A stretch of DNA of 64,000 bases from Bacteroidetes bacterium GWE2_42_24 (GCA_001768515.1 MEOA01000043.1:1-64000), one strand, 5' to 3'. Counted from the first letter of the stretch, positions 27,718 to 37,424 are shown. Notes: generated by a model not told the origin, from the sequence alone. Translations and numbers: made by a program.

Positions 27718-28377
27718 ATGTTAACAGACATTCATACCCATCGGTTGATACCTTCCTCCATCCGTGCGATCTACAATGTGAGATTGCAGGAAGGGGTTGT
27801 CGGGTTGCCCGATCCCAAGACGCTTTTTTCGGTGGCTATACACCCATGGGATGCGGATAAATCTGTAAGTTGGCCTTCTTTTAAGCAATTGGTTGAAGAG
27901 CCGGGGTGTCTGGCTATCGGGGAAACTGGTCTGGACAAATTGAATGGGCCATCTATTGATATTCAGGCCCGGCTGTTTGAAGAACAGCTCACGCAGGCTG
28001 AAGAAACAGAAAAACCTGTTATCATCCATTCTGTGCGCACACAACAGGAGGTGATCACGATCGTCAGAAAGCATCATCACCTGAAGGCATTCGTTATTCA
28101 TGGGTTTTCGCAGCGGCCTGTTGTTGCCCGCCAATGGTTAAGCGAGGGCTTTTATCTGTCGTTTGGGGCGTCCTTGTTGAATCTGAATGATGTTTTGGCT
28201 GAATCATTACGCATAACTCCACCCGATCGGCTGTTCCTTGAAACCGATGATGCCGCTGTTAGTATTGAAAGCATCTATCAGGCAGCGGCAGCTATCCTGA
28301 ACATTGCGCCAGTTCACCTGGCCGAGAGAATTGAACTGAATTTTAACGAAGTGTTTTTTCATGGAAAACTGGTTTGA
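27718..28377 (+). CDS. TatD family metal-dependent hydrolase
   Basis: A 219-aa protein with the TatD metal-binding motif DIHTH at the N-terminus, the GETGLDKL motif with its Glu ligand, VIIHSVR, FVIHGFSQR and FLETDD near the end. TatD proteins are Mg-dependent DNases or deacylase-like enzymes. At 219 aa it is shorter than the usual 260, typical of a Bacteroidota subfamily. The stop overlaps tcdA by 17 bp, implying coupling. Confidence 0.85.
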   Translation: MLTDIHTHRLIPSSIRAIYNVRLQEGVVGLPDPKTLFSVAIHPWDADKSVSWPSFKQLVEEPGCLAIGETGLDKLNGPSIDIQARLFEEQLTQAEETEKPVIIHSVRTQQEVITIVRKHHHLKAFVIHGFSQRPVVARQWLSEGFYLSFGASLLNLNDVLAESLRITPPDRLFLETDDAAVSIESIYQAAAAILNIAPVHLAERIELNFNEVFFHGKLV

Positions 28378-29080
28378 GCGAACACAACTATTAATTGGTG
28401 CTCGCAGGCTTGAAAAGCTGAACAACAGTCATGTTCTGGTGGTAGGCCTGGGCGGAGTTGGAGCATACTCGGCTGAGTGCCTTTGCCGGGCAGGGATTGG
28501 GCAGATGACTATCGTTGATGGCGATATTATTCATGCTTCAAACAAGAACCGACAACTCATTGCACTTGATTCTACAATGGGGGGGCGTAAAGCCGAAATA
28601 GTGGGGCAGAGGCTCCTCGACATCAATCCAAAGCTGAAGCTTACGATACTCGATGAATACCTATGTGATGATCGTTTGAGCGAAATTGTATCCCTGCCTT
28701 ACGATTATGTTGTTGATGCCATAGATACGCTGTCACCCAAGGTATTCCTGATCATTGAAGCCCTAAAGGCACAGCATCGTCTGGTGAGCAGTATGGGTTC
28801 GGGCGGTAAGCTTGATCCTTCGCTGGTACGGGTAGGTGATATTAGTCAGAGTTATTCATGCAGGCTGGCCTACATGGTTCGTAAACGACTTCACCGTCAG
28901 GGTGTAAAGACGGGTTTTACTGTGGTGTTTTCACCAGAGCCTGTCCCCGGTGATGCCATTATTCAGGTGAATGGTGAGGCCAACAAGCTGACTACCGTTG
29001 GAACGATCAGCTATATGCCGCCTATTTTTGGTTGTATGCTGGCCTCGGTGGTTATCCGTGACCTGATTAGTATAGCCTGA
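28361..29080 (+). CDS. tcdA: tRNA threonylcarbamoyladenosine dehydratase
   Basis: E1-like ATP-dependent enzyme that cyclises t6A37 of tRNA to ct6A. The 239-aa protein starts MENWFERTQLLIG. It has the ATP-binding VVGLGGVGAYSAECL, the Asn/Arg/Gln motif NKNRQLIAL, the DAIDTLSPK segment and a C-terminal GCMLASVVIRDL helix. Length is close to the family norm. The 17-bp overlap with tatD indicates one operon; tRNA-Gln follows on the same strand. Confidence 0.9.
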   Translation: MENWFERTQLLIGARRLEKLNNSHVLVVGLGGVGAYSAECLCRAGIGQMTIVDGDIIHASNKNRQLIALDSTMGGRKAEIVGQRLLDINPKLKLTILDEYLCDDRLSEIVSLPYDYVVDAIDTLSPKVFLIIEALKAQHRLVSSMGSGGKLDPSLVRVGDISQSYSCRLAYMVRKRLHRQGVKTGFTVVFSPEPVPGDAIIQVNGEANKLTTVGTISYMPPIFGCMLASVVIRDLISIA

Positions 29081-29153
29081 GACGATTCGAAACAATTGCC
29101 GGACAATTAGTTTTAAAAGAGTTCATATTTTTAGAAACTTTTTTGCCCATTTA

Positions 29154-29186
29154 TTTGGATGATACCAACCAATTGCCGTACCTTTG
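29154..29186 (+). promoter_or_regulatory. Promoter of tRNA-Gln
   Basis: -33 TTTG (29154-29157) and -7 TACCTTTG (29179-29186), spaced 21 bp; the tRNA begins 21 bp later. Confidence 0.75.
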
Positions 29187-29206
29187 CCGCACGTTCTACG
29201 AAATAC

Positions 29207-29279
29207 TGTCCTGTGGTGTAACTGGCAACACGTCTGACTCTGGATCAGAAGAGTCCAGGTTCGACCCCTGGCAGGACAA
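29207..29279 (+). tRNA. tRNA-Gln (anticodon CUG)
   Basis: A complete cloverleaf can be folded: acceptor TGTCCTG / CAGGACA, D-arm GTGT / ACAC, anticodon stem TCTGA / TCAGA with loop CTCTGGA giving anticodon CTG, T-arm CCAGG-TTCGACC-CCTGG, discriminator A. It has no encoded CCA. Confidence 0.95.
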
Positions 29280-29289
29280 CTTTGGAAGT

Positions 29290-29327
29290 AAATCCCTTGC
29301 AATGAAAATTGTGAGGGATTTTTTGTT
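29290..29327 (+). terminator. Terminator after tRNA-Gln
   Basis: AAATCCCTTGCAAT pairs with ATTGTGAGGGATTT around a 4-nt loop, followed by TTTT. Confidence 0.88.
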
Positions 29328-29684
29328 TATTTAAGGCGGAATCAGTATTGTACTCCAAACGCTTAAGATTTTTTCGTGCTATTTCAAATTTTCAGCGTGA
29401 AGCTAATCCAATATGGGCAAAAGTAATCAGTCAACTTCTAAACTTCTGCCAATCTCTACTATACTGGCGGCTGTGTTCATTGTCTGCTTGTAGGGGCACT
29501 CTGCCTGTCTTTATACCTGTCATGCCGTTTATCGGTTATGAATATTACCGTATTTTTAGAGGTACTGGCGTACATGGGAAGTAATTTGTTACGGGTCTGT
29601 TTAGCATCAGATGACAGTCTAAAATTCACCTGAAACACCACCTTGAGGTGGGAGTATTAACAACAACGGCTGCCCGAACTTTCC
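29328..29684. other. Gap between tRNA-Gln and the MFS gene
   Basis: No supported gene. A small palindrome CCACCT-TG-AGGTGG lies near 29637, about 35 bp before the MFS promoter. Confidence 0.4.
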
Positions 29685-29692
29685 TACCTTTG
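29685..29692 (+). promoter_or_regulatory. -7 box of the MFS exporter gene
   Basis: TACCTTTG ends 7 bp before the ATG at 29700, implying an almost leaderless mRNA, as also seen at ftsX. Confidence 0.6.
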
Positions 29693-29699
29693 CATTACA

Positions 29700-30971
29700 A
29701 TGCTGACCCATCTTCACGATATCAGGAATTACCTGCAAAGGGTTACCTTTACCTTCAGGGCGCTGAAAGCGCGTAACTTCCGGCTCTACTTTCTCGGGCA
29801 GGTGGTTTCGCTGCAGGGAACCTGGATTCAGAACATTGCCATGGGATGGCTGGTTTACAGACTTACCGACAGCCCTATGTGGCTTGGTGTTATTGCCTTT
29901 CTCGGGCAAGCACCTTCGCTCTTGTTTACTCCCCTTGCAGGGGTATATGCCGACCGAATAAACCGGCACAGGATGATGATCATTACCAATTGCCTCTTCA
30001 TGATTCTTTCGGCCGTTTTGGGTGTCCTTGTGCTTACGGAGGTTATTGAAGTGTGGCATATCGTCCTGATTTCTTTCCTCACCGGTGTTGTGATGGCCAT
30101 TGATACCCCTTTCCGTCATGCTTTTCTGGTTGATATGGTCGAAGACCGCAGTATGTTGCCCAATGCCGTGGCATTGAATTCAACGATGCTTAATACAGCC
30201 CGTTTTATTGGCCCGTCTATTGGTGGCGTGCTGATTGTCTGGTTTGGTGAGGGGTGGTGTTTTATGATCAATGCCATCAGTTTTATGGCGTCTATAGGGG
30301 CGCTGCTGGCCATGACTGTTAGTATTCAGCTTCGCCCTGACTTGAAGAGCTCGGTCATCGATGGGCTTAAGCAGGGGCTTCACTATGCCTGGGATAACCG
30401 CGTAATCAGATACCTCTTGATGATGGTGGCTTCTACAGGCTTTTTTGGATTGCCTTTTCAGGCTTTCCTGCCTGTCTTTGCTAGAGATATTCTACAAGGT
30501 AATTCGGCTTTGCTCGGGTTCCTGACCGGAGTACTCGGTGCAGGGGCTCTGACGGCGGCGTTATCGCTTGCCTCTCTCTCGGGAGTTAGACGACTGCCAC
30601 GCATCGTCATGATCTGCGCATTTATTTTTGGTGTCTCTATGGCAGTGTTCTCTCTGTCAACAATCCACTGGCTTTCGATGGTGATGCTCTATCTGATGGG
30701 TTTTAGCATGATTGCCCAATTTGTGTCGGTAAATACCTTGTTGCAGACATTGGTAACCGATGATATCAGAGGCCGTGTTATGGCTTTCTATGGTTTGTCG
30801 TTTATTGGTGTCACGCCACTTGGCAGCCTTCTTTTCGGGAGCCTTGGCCGCTTATGGAATGTGCCTCATGTATTGTTCATGGCCGCCATTGTTTGTCTGA
30901 TTATGGCTATTTGGTTCTTGCGGAAGTTAAAGTTCCTTCAATCATCAATCTTCAGCAGACGTGCCGGGTAA
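29700..30971 (+). CDS. MFS transporter (EntS/MFS_3-type exporter)
   Basis: A 423-aa inner-membrane protein with about 12 hydrophobic helices. FRALKARNFRLYFLGQVVSLQGTWIQNIAMGWLVY is the signature N-terminus of the MFS_3/enterobactin-exporter-like group, followed by the MFS loop AGVYADRINRHRMM. Such proteins are drug or siderophore exporters; the substrate is not known. Single gene, convergent with the OmpA-like gene across a shared hairpin. Confidence 0.85.
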   Translation: MLTHLHDIRNYLQRVTFTFRALKARNFRLYFLGQVVSLQGTWIQNIAMGWLVYRLTDSPMWLGVIAFLGQAPSLLFTPLAGVYADRINRHRMMIITNCLFMILSAVLGVLVLTEVIEVWHIVLISFLTGVVMAIDTPFRHAFLVDMVEDRSMLPNAVALNSTMLNTARFIGPSIGGVLIVWFGEGWCFMINAISFMASIGALLAMTVSIQLRPDLKSSVIDGLKQGLHYAWDNRVIRYLLMMVASTGFFGLPFQAFLPVFARDILQGNSALLGFLTGVLGAGALTAALSLASLSGVRRLPRIVMICAFIFGVSMAVFSLSTIHWLSMVMLYLMGFSMIAQFVSVNTLLQTLVTDDIRGRVMAFYGLSFIGVTPLGSLLFGSLGRLWNVPHVLFMAAIVCLIMAIWFLRKLKFLQSSIFSRRAG

Positions 30972-30976
30972 AATAG

Positions 30977-31003
30977 AAAAGTCCGGTTTTTCACCGGACT
31001 TTT
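30977..31003. terminator. Bidirectional terminator between convergent genes
   Basis: AAAAGTCCGG / CCGGACTTTT stem with a 7-nt loop, serving the MFS gene on the plus strand and the OmpA-like gene on the minus strand. Confidence 0.88.
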
Positions 31004-31035
31004 GAATCACCTTTGTTAAACCCTGTTTTCAGTGC

Positions 31036-32001
31036 TTAATTCGAGTCAATAATCTGAAACAACTCATCGAGTTTTGGGGTAAGAATGATCTCGGTACGAC
31101 GGTTGGTTGCACGCCCTTCTTTCGATTGATTGGTGGATAATGGCATGTACTCGCTCCGGCCTGCAGCAGTTAGCCTTGATGGATCAACTTTGCCGCTCTT
31201 TGTCAGTATTTTTACAATGGCGGTGGCGCGCATCACGCTCAGGTCCCAGTTGTCTTTTAACTGTCCGGCTCCCTTGTAGGGTACGTTATCGGTATGTCCT
31301 TCAATCAGTACGTTGATGTCGCGGTTTGTAGCCAAAACACCTGCCAGTTGCCCCAATGCCGATTCTCCCCGGCTGCCAATGGTATAGCTGCCCGACTGAA
31401 ACAAGAGGCTTTCTTCAAGGCTTACGTACACTTTCCCGTTACGTGTTTCGATGGTGAGTCCCTTGCCCTGAAAACCAAGCAAAGCGTCCGAAACCTTTTG
31501 GCGGAGGGCCATCACTGCGGCATCTTTTGCATCAAGCACGCGCTGTAGTTCTAGGAGTTTCTTTTGTTTGAGCGCCAACTCGTATTCCATCGAACGGATA
31601 GAATCCTGTCTTTTAATCAGGTTATCCTGAGTAAGCTGCAACTCAGCAAGTATTTTCTGGATCTCGGTCTTGCTGCCAGTAATGTTACGCTCCGAGTTCT
31701 CGAGCAACTCCTGATAACTCTTCTGCAAGCGTTCGTAACCATAGCGTGTATCGCGAAGAGCCATACCTGCACGGCTTGTGTCGTTGCGAAGGGTACCGGC
31801 CTCTTTCATCAGTTGTTCTAACCGGGAGGTCAGCTCAGTCCTTTCGGTCGTAAGTTCAAGGTTTTGTTGCTGAGACATGGTGAGGTCGTCGGTACATTGA
31901 CGGTTACGTGTCTCAAGCTCGGTATATTTCTTCTGCGATACGCAGGAGACCAGCCCGATGGTAAGCACCATAACTGGTAATAGGCGGAATTTGAACTTCA
32001 T
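31036..32001 (-). CDS. OmpA-family lipoprotein with coiled coil
   Basis: A 321-aa protein. The N-terminus MKFKFRLLPVMVLTIGLVSC ends in a lipobox (GLVSC), predicting an outer-membrane lipoprotein. A long coiled-coil region follows (about 25-180, many Glu/Gln/Leu heptads), then a C-terminal OmpA/MotB peptidoglycan-binding domain with NVLIEGHTDNVPY, LSVMRATAIVKIL, GRSEYMPLSTNQS and NRRTEIIL. The start at 32001 is chosen for the lipobox. A -7 box lies upstream at 32038-32045 (minus strand). Confidence 0.92.
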   Translation of the reverse strand: MKFKFRLLPVMVLTIGLVSCVSQKKYTELETRNRQCTDDLTMSQQQNLELTTERTELTSRLEQLMKEAGTLRNDTSRAGMALRDTRYGYERLQKSYQELLENSERNITGSKTEIQKILAELQLTQDNLIKRQDSIRSMEYELALKQKKLLELQRVLDAKDAAVMALRQKVSDALLGFQGKGLTIETRNGKVYVSLEESLLFQSGSYTIGSRGESALGQLAGVLATNRDINVLIEGHTDNVPYKGAGQLKDNWDLSVMRATAIVKILTKSGKVDPSRLTAAGRSEYMPLSTNQSKEGRATNRRTEIILTPKLDELFQIIDSN

Positions 32002-32037
32002 AGTATTCGTGTTTTCTGAAAAACGATTTTTCTGATA

Positions 32038-32045
32038 CAAAAGTA
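32038..32045 (-). promoter_or_regulatory. -7 box of the OmpA-like lipoprotein
   Basis: TACTTTTG on the minus strand, 36 bp upstream of the ATG. Confidence 0.6.
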
Positions 32046-32130
32046 CGCTTATATAACGAAATTCAGGCAGATATGTTGGCTGTCAGGTTATAGTTAATGG
32101 CCCGAATACCTCACCAGGAGTCTCATTTCC

Positions 32131-33432
32131 TTAAATGGGAAGTGAAATGACAAAAGTGGTGAGATGGGTTGATGAAGTGGTGTCCAGACTAATCATTCCT
32201 CCATGTCTGGTAGCAATCTCACGGCTCAGGCTGAGTCCGATGCCTGTCCCTTTAGGTTTTGTGGTGAAGAAAGGGACGAAGATGTCGCCCGCAATGGCTT
32301 CTTTTATGCCAGAACCGTTGTCGCTGATGGTAACTCTTACTGAAGTGTCCAGGCACGACAGGCTGATGCTTACCTTGGGTTCCATAACTGTTGCCACCGC
32401 CTCAATGGCATTTTGCATAAGGTTGATAGTCATCTGCTGAAGAAGGTTGATGTCACCCTGAATGGTGATGTCTTCATCGGGTAGCTCTGCCTGAATTGAT
32501 ACCGTGTCATTTGGCGTCTTCATTAGAACTACAGTATCTTTTAACAGTTGTGTCAGGTTAATGGACTCCATAACCGGGTCGGGTAGCTTAGAGAAGTTGC
32601 GGATCTTTTCTGAGAATTGTAGCATCCCGTCGATACGCCTGACAATGATGCCCAATCCTTCTTCCAGTTCAGCATCAGTTGCTGAATAGCGCCTTGCAAG
32701 TACGCGGGCCAATGAGGCAACGGGGGCTACCGAGTTGGCAATTTCATGATTCAGTATCCTCAACAACCGGTGCCATGATTCACTTTCACGCCTGACAATA
32801 CCTGCACTGATGTCGGTGAATACAGTCAGTGTGAGCCATTCGTCACCAGTGCGAAACCTTACCTTCGAACATTTGTAATGAACCTGAATCCCATTCACTG
32901 AAAGGGTAAAAGTAGTCTCGTTGGTTGTGTCCTTTTCAAGTTGGCTGAACAGTAAAGGATGATGTCGTTGCAGTGTGGCGCAATTGGCGAGCGAAGGCAA
33001 TTCGCACAGGGTAAGAAAAGCCCGGTTTACAAATTGTACCTTTCCTTTGTCATCGAAGCAAAGTAATCCGTCAGTTGAATTGCCGGTAATCTGTTGGAGG
33101 AGGAAATGTTGTTGTTCGCGTTGTGATACAAGCGTTTCGATACGGTGAATCATGATAGAGGCAGCAGGAGCCCAGGGTGAATCAGACCGGGCAATATCGG
33201 TCAAATTCTCATGATCAAGTGTTTCGATGAGTTTACGGGGTTGATTTTTCAAGCTGGTGACATCGTGGATCAGTGCTGCCAGCAGGATGAAAAACAAGGC
33301 TGCCAGACCAACCGGTACAGCAACCCAGCCTGGATGTTGTAAAACGGGGAAGAAGAGCGCTGATGAGAGTGCCATCAGGATGCATTTGACAACAATACGG
33401 CGGGCAAGTATGCTAGAGTCCATATTTTTCAA
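32131..33432 (-). CDS. NtrY-like sensor histidine kinase
   Basis: A 433-aa membrane sensor kinase. Two TM segments (about 12-31 and 36-57) with almost no periplasmic loop are followed by a PAS domain (about 108-210). The HisKA-like segment is RILNHEIANSVAP (His229). The HATPase domain has QNAIEAV (N box), DNGSGI (G1) and GTGIGLSLSREIA (G2). The small loop suggests cytoplasmic or membrane sensing. It overlaps the upstream response regulator by 20 bp and is its likely partner. A Met at residue 4 is an alternative start. Confidence 0.9.
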   Translation of the reverse strand: MKNMDSSILARRIVVKCILMALSSALFFPVLQHPGWVAVPVGLAALFFILLAALIHDVTSLKNQPRKLIETLDHENLTDIARSDSPWAPAASIMIHRIETLVSQREQQHFLLQQITGNSTDGLLCFDDKGKVQFVNRAFLTLCELPSLANCATLQRHHPLLFSQLEKDTTNETTFTLSVNGIQVHYKCSKVRFRTGDEWLTLTVFTDISAGIVRRESESWHRLLRILNHEIANSVAPVASLARVLARRYSATDAELEEGLGIIVRRIDGMLQFSEKIRNFSKLPDPVMESINLTQLLKDTVVLMKTPNDTVSIQAELPDEDITIQGDINLLQQMTINLMQNAIEAVATVMEPKVSISLSCLDTSVRVTISDNGSGIKEAIAGDIFVPFFTTKPKGTGIGLSLSREIATRHGGMISLDTTSSTHLTTFVISLPI

Positions 33433-34774
33433 TTTTACGGTAGAGGGTGGTACGCCCTATGCCGAGCAATCTGGCCGCTGCCAGCATATTTCCTCCTGTG
33501 GTTCTGAGGGCACGTGCGATAGACTCCCGTTCGGCATCATCAAGCCGGTGTTTCCCTTTTGCTTCATCACCCGGCAGTGAAGGTATCAGTAATGACAGGG
33601 CTGGCTTTTCGGGATCAGCCAATACCATCGCGCGTTCGATGGTGTGTGCCAGTTCTCTGACGTTGCCCGGCCATGAATAGGTTTGCATTTTTTTCAGCAG
33701 AGATATAGTGAAGGCCAGAGGCGATTTACGGTATTTCCCTGCAAAAAAGGTATTGAAATGACCGGCAAGTATAGGGAAATCTTCAACCCGTTCTCTGAGT
33801 GGTGGTACCGAAATTTCGATAGTGTTGATTCTGAAAAAGAGGTCTTCACGAAAAAGGCCATTCCCGATAAGGGAAGTCAAAGAGCTATTGGTTGCAGTTA
33901 TTATCCTCACGTTAACACGACGGGGGGAGTTGCTCCCGAGCCGGGTCACCATACCTGTACTGAGCGCTGTGAGCAGTTTGGGCTGTAGATGTAAGGGAAG
34001 GTTGGCTACTTCATCCAGGAACAGCGTTCCGCCATCGGCTAGCTCAAATAATCCTGATCGCTGTTCGCCGGCATCGGTAAAGGCTCCTTTTTCATGTCCG
34101 AACAAGGCATCCTCAAACAGCGATGGTGACAATGAACCCAGATCGGCCACCACAAATGGCAGGCTGGCTCTGTTGGATTGCTGGTGTATTTCCCGGGCTA
34201 TCATATTCTTTCCTGTTCCATTCTCTCCGGAAATGAGTACGGAGGCATCGGTGGCAGCTACCTTAGCAACCAGTCCCATCACGTGTTTCATAGCAGGTGA
34301 TTCAGTTACCAGCAGCCCTTCACAATTTGTCTGTCTTTGCAAGGTGTTCTCCCGACTGATGGCTTCGGCGGCTTCACGTTTAATCATCCCCGTCCGCAGT
34401 GCAGCCAGCAGAGTGGCCTCAAGCCTGAGGTTGTCCCATGGCTTGGTGACAAAGTCGGCAGCCCCCAGTTTCATACATTCCACCGCAAGCCCTATGCCTG
34501 CCCAAGCCGTCAGGACTATTACCGGCAGATCAGGCCACCGTGTATGAATCTGTTGTAACAGATCAACACCTTCCCCGCCATCGGTCCGGCCACGGGCGAA
34601 GTTTAAGTCGAGCAGCAGCAGGTCAGGATAATTTTCATCAAGTCGCATCATTACCCCTGCGGGGGTGTCCGCTTCAGTGATATGTCCGAACATCTCCCTG
34701 AGGAGTATCCTTAACCCTGCCCGTAGGTCGTCGTCGTCGTCGGCGATGAGAAGGTGAAAATGATTGACAGCCAT
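33413..34774 (-). CDS. NtrC-family sigma-54 response regulator
   Basis: A 453-aa activator. The receiver domain has acidic ADDDDD at the N-terminus and phosphoacceptor Asp56 (LLLLDLNF). The AAA+ domain has Walker A GENGTGKNMIA, the GAFTDA loop (a natural variant of the sigma-54-contacting GAFTGA) and Walker B GGTLFLDEV. The C-terminal Fis-type helix-turn-helix reads MLAAARLLGIGRTTLYRKIEKYGL. The start at 34774 gives the normal receiver N-terminus. It is divergent from a permease gene with a -24/-12 promoter, its likely target. Confidence 0.93.
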   Translation of the reverse strand: MAVNHFHLLIADDDDDLRAGLRILLREMFGHITEADTPAGVMMRLDENYPDLLLLDLNFARGRTDGGEGVDLLQQIHTRWPDLPVIVLTAWAGIGLAVECMKLGAADFVTKPWDNLRLEATLLAALRTGMIKREAAEAISRENTLQRQTNCEGLLVTESPAMKHVMGLVAKVAATDASVLISGENGTGKNMIAREIHQQSNRASLPFVVADLGSLSPSLFEDALFGHEKGAFTDAGEQRSGLFELADGGTLFLDEVANLPLHLQPKLLTALSTGMVTRLGSNSPRRVNVRIITATNSSLTSLIGNGLFREDLFFRINTIEISVPPLRERVEDFPILAGHFNTFFAGKYRKSPLAFTISLLKKMQTYSWPGNVRELAHTIERAMVLADPEKPALSLLIPSLPGDEAKGKHRLDDAERESIARALRTTGGNMLAAARLLGIGRTTLYRKIEKYGL

Positions 34775-34974
34775 TTTGCTATAAATTGTTATTAAATATA
34801 GTTTCCATGTATCGTTGTGGTGGAACACTCCTCTGCATGGTTCCCGTGTGGCATGCCGCTTTCAGTAAATGCACGGACAATCGTTGCATGCGTGTTTCAA
34901 ATCGGTACATGACCGGCGCAAAGATATAAATTATTTTATGTGATAATCAGCTTGTTTCTTAACTTTGTTTCCGA

Positions 34975-34990
34975 TGGTACATTGTTTGCA
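34975..34990 (+). promoter_or_regulatory. Sigma-54 (-24/-12) promoter of the FtsX-like permease
   Basis: TGGTAC-N5-TTGCA matches the consensus TGGCAC-N5-TTGCA with one change, with exact GG/GC spacing. It ends 34 bp before the permease ATG, and the adjacent divergent gene encodes a sigma-54 activator. Confidence 0.78.
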
Positions 34991-35024
34991 CCCGGGGAAG
35001 GCAACCCTATATACCGACTGAATT

Positions 35025-37424
35025 ATGTTTCGTCATTTTTTGAAGACCACCTTCTCAAATCTGAAGCGTAACCCCGTTTACAGCTTCATCAACATCGCCG
35101 GTCTGGCCGTTGGCCTGGCTGCCGCCATGTTAATCCTTTTGCATGTTGTCAACGAGTACAGTTACGATCGTTTTCAAAATAACCGCGACCGGCTGGTGCG
35201 GGTTTTATTCACTTTTTCCGGATCGATGGGATCGGGCTATTCCAATTCCATCACGGCAGCCGTTGGTCCTACCCTTTGGAGCGAGATTCCCGGTATCGAC
35301 CGGTTTGTCAGATTTACCCAACCCTCCAGTGGCTATATGGTCAGAAATGATTCTGTATGGCAAACCGATGGGCTCTGTTATGCCGACAGTTCCTTCTTTG
35401 ATTGCTTTAGCTTTCCTGTTCTGGATGGAAACAAAAAGCAATTGCTGCGCGACCCGTTCACAATGGTTATTACCCGTTCGCTGGCCGAAGCCTGCTTTAA
35501 GGATGGCAACCCCATAGGGCAGACAGTAAAAGTTGATGGTAAGTATAATGTTACCATCACAGGGATTGTAGCCGATCCACCCGAAAACAGCCACATCAGA
35601 TTTAAAGCCCTCATCAGTTTTAGTACCCTTTATCATGAAAAGGACCGGTATATGGACTGGAATGGAGGCAACCAGTACATTACCTGGCTACAGCTCTCGC
35701 CGCAATACGATCAGGCAAAAACCGACCAGTTGTTGCCCGAACTTCTACGTCGCCATATCAATGATCAGTTGAAAAAGGCCGGCATTGAATTAAAGCTGGT
35801 GTTTGAACCCATGAGCGATGTGTACCTTTATTCAAAGAGTGGAGCCGAAGGAAACCCTTTTATGCTTAAAATTCTTACAGCCATTGCTTTATTTGTTCTG
35901 TTGCTGGCTTGCTTCAACTATGCCAATCTTTCAACTGCCCGGGCCATGCGACGTTTTCGCGAAACGGGAATTCGTAAGATGGCAGGAGCCACGGGCTTCA
36001 GTCTCGTTAGATTCTATCTGGCAGAAGCGCTGCTCACAACCCTCATTGCATGGTTTGTTGCCCTCATCCTTATAGAACTGGCACAACCCTGGTTCAATGG
36101 AATGGTCGGGCATGATCTGGGTCTGTGGAAAGGTCAGGTCTGGTGGTTTGTCCCGGCTTCGTTACTGATCGTTGTCCTTACAGCTTTTGTTTCGGGACTT
36201 TATCCTGCCATCTTCCTTGCCAGGCTTGAACCTGCCGAGGTACTGAAAGGAGGCTTTAAGCCGGGAAGAAACCGCTTTACCCTGTCGAACGCACTGCTTG
36301 TGATTCAGTTCGGACTCTCTGCTGCTTTGATGACCGCTACCCTTATCGTGGGGAAACAACTCGACTATGGTGCCAGTTTCAGCAGGGGTTACGACATCAA
36401 CAATGTGGTGGCTGTTGAACTTACAGGCGAACAATCTAAGAATAGTTATGCCGAGGCAAAAGCTGCTTTCAGCCAGATGTCTGCCACCGAAGCGGTAGCT
36501 GCAATCTCCGAGATTCCGGTCGATGGTGTCTCACAAAATGGATATAGAATTCAGGATTACCCGCAGGTGAAGATTTTAAATAGCATCGAAACTGATCCTG
36601 ATTTTTTCAGGGTAATGAAGGTGCCGGTGATTGCCGGGACTGATTTTGAGCACTCCTCACTACCGCATGGTGTAATGATTAACCAAAAGTTGGCTGAGGA
36701 GATGGGCTGGATGGATGCTGACGGACAACCAATTGCAGGGAATAATGGCAATCTGTCAGGCGGTGTCGGGAAGGTGATAGCGAGAGATACTATTCATCGT
36801 ATCATCGGGATCACGGCCAACTTTCATCATAGTACCCTTTACGAGGCCATGGGGCCGCTGGTCATTGCCCGAAAGCCTTATACCGGGTACAACTATATTC
36901 TTATCAGAGCTGCTGAAGGTCAGGTAGGAAAGGTCATCACCGGGGCCGATCAGGTATGGCAGGGGTTGTTCCCCGATGAGCCTTTTGTGGCCTATCCTGT
37001 AACAAGCATGGTAGAACAAGGGCTCAGGGGCGAACGTAATCTTCAGTCAATGCTCAATGCTTTTGCCTGGCTGGCTCTCTTTATCGCGGCGATGGGTCTT
37101 GCAGGACTGGCTTCTTATCAGACAAGGCAGCGGCAACGCGGTACTGGTTTGCGACTTATCCTGGGAGCTTCACCCACTTCATTGATCATGCGTGATGCTT
37201 TCCGTTTCCTGAAACTGGTAGTTCTGGCCGATGTACTTGCCCTTCCGTTGATATGGTGGGCCATGGATGCATGGCTTGAGGGCTTCGTCTACCGTATCCC
37301 ATTCCCATGGTGGCTTACCGTACCTGTGCTCTTCACCCTTTTATTCCTCGGATTGATAGCTGTCATTGCCCAGGTAATGAAGACCGTAAGGACTAATCCC
37401 GTCGAAGCTGTCAGGTATGAATGA
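35025..37424 (+). CDS. FtsX/MacB-like ABC transporter permease
   Basis: A 799-aa inner-membrane protein with two MacB-PCD plus FtsX modules: TM1 after NLKRNPVYSFINIAGLAVGLAAAM, a periplasmic domain, three TM helices (about 285-420), then a second repeat ending NPVEAVRYE. This is the Bacteroidota family of large permeases normally paired with a separate ATPase. No ATPase gene is adjacent, so it must use a distant one or act differently. Controlled by the sigma-54 promoter just upstream. Confidence 0.88.
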   Translation: MFRHFLKTTFSNLKRNPVYSFINIAGLAVGLAAAMLILLHVVNEYSYDRFQNNRDRLVRVLFTFSGSMGSGYSNSITAAVGPTLWSEIPGIDRFVRFTQPSSGYMVRNDSVWQTDGLCYADSSFFDCFSFPVLDGNKKQLLRDPFTMVITRSLAEACFKDGNPIGQTVKVDGKYNVTITGIVADPPENSHIRFKALISFSTLYHEKDRYMDWNGGNQYITWLQLSPQYDQAKTDQLLPELLRRHINDQLKKAGIELKLVFEPMSDVYLYSKSGAEGNPFMLKILTAIALFVLLLACFNYANLSTARAMRRFRETGIRKMAGATGFSLVRFYLAEALLTTLIAWFVALILIELAQPWFNGMVGHDLGLWKGQVWWFVPASLLIVVLTAFVSGLYPAIFLARLEPAEVLKGGFKPGRNRFTLSNALLVIQFGLSAALMTATLIVGKQLDYGASFSRGYDINNVVAVELTGEQSKNSYAEAKAAFSQMSATEAVAAISEIPVDGVSQNGYRIQDYPQVKILNSIETDPDFFRVMKVPVIAGTDFEHSSLPHGVMINQKLAEEMGWMDADGQPIAGNNGNLSGGVGKVIARDTIHRIIGITANFHHSTLYEAMGPLVIARKPYTGYNYILIRAAEGQVGKVITGADQVWQGLFPDEPFVAYPVTSMVEQGLRGERNLQSMLNAFAWLALFIAAMGLAGLASYQTRQRQRGTGLRLILGASPTSLIMRDAFRFLKLVVLADVLALPLIWWAMDAWLEGFVYRIPFPWWLTVPVLFTLLFLGLIAVIAQVMKTVRTNPVEAVRYE

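Noticed and set aside
34849-34864. Second sigma-54-like site, TGGCAT-N5-TTTCA
   Set aside because: Mismatches in both boxes; far weaker than the site at 34975-34990.
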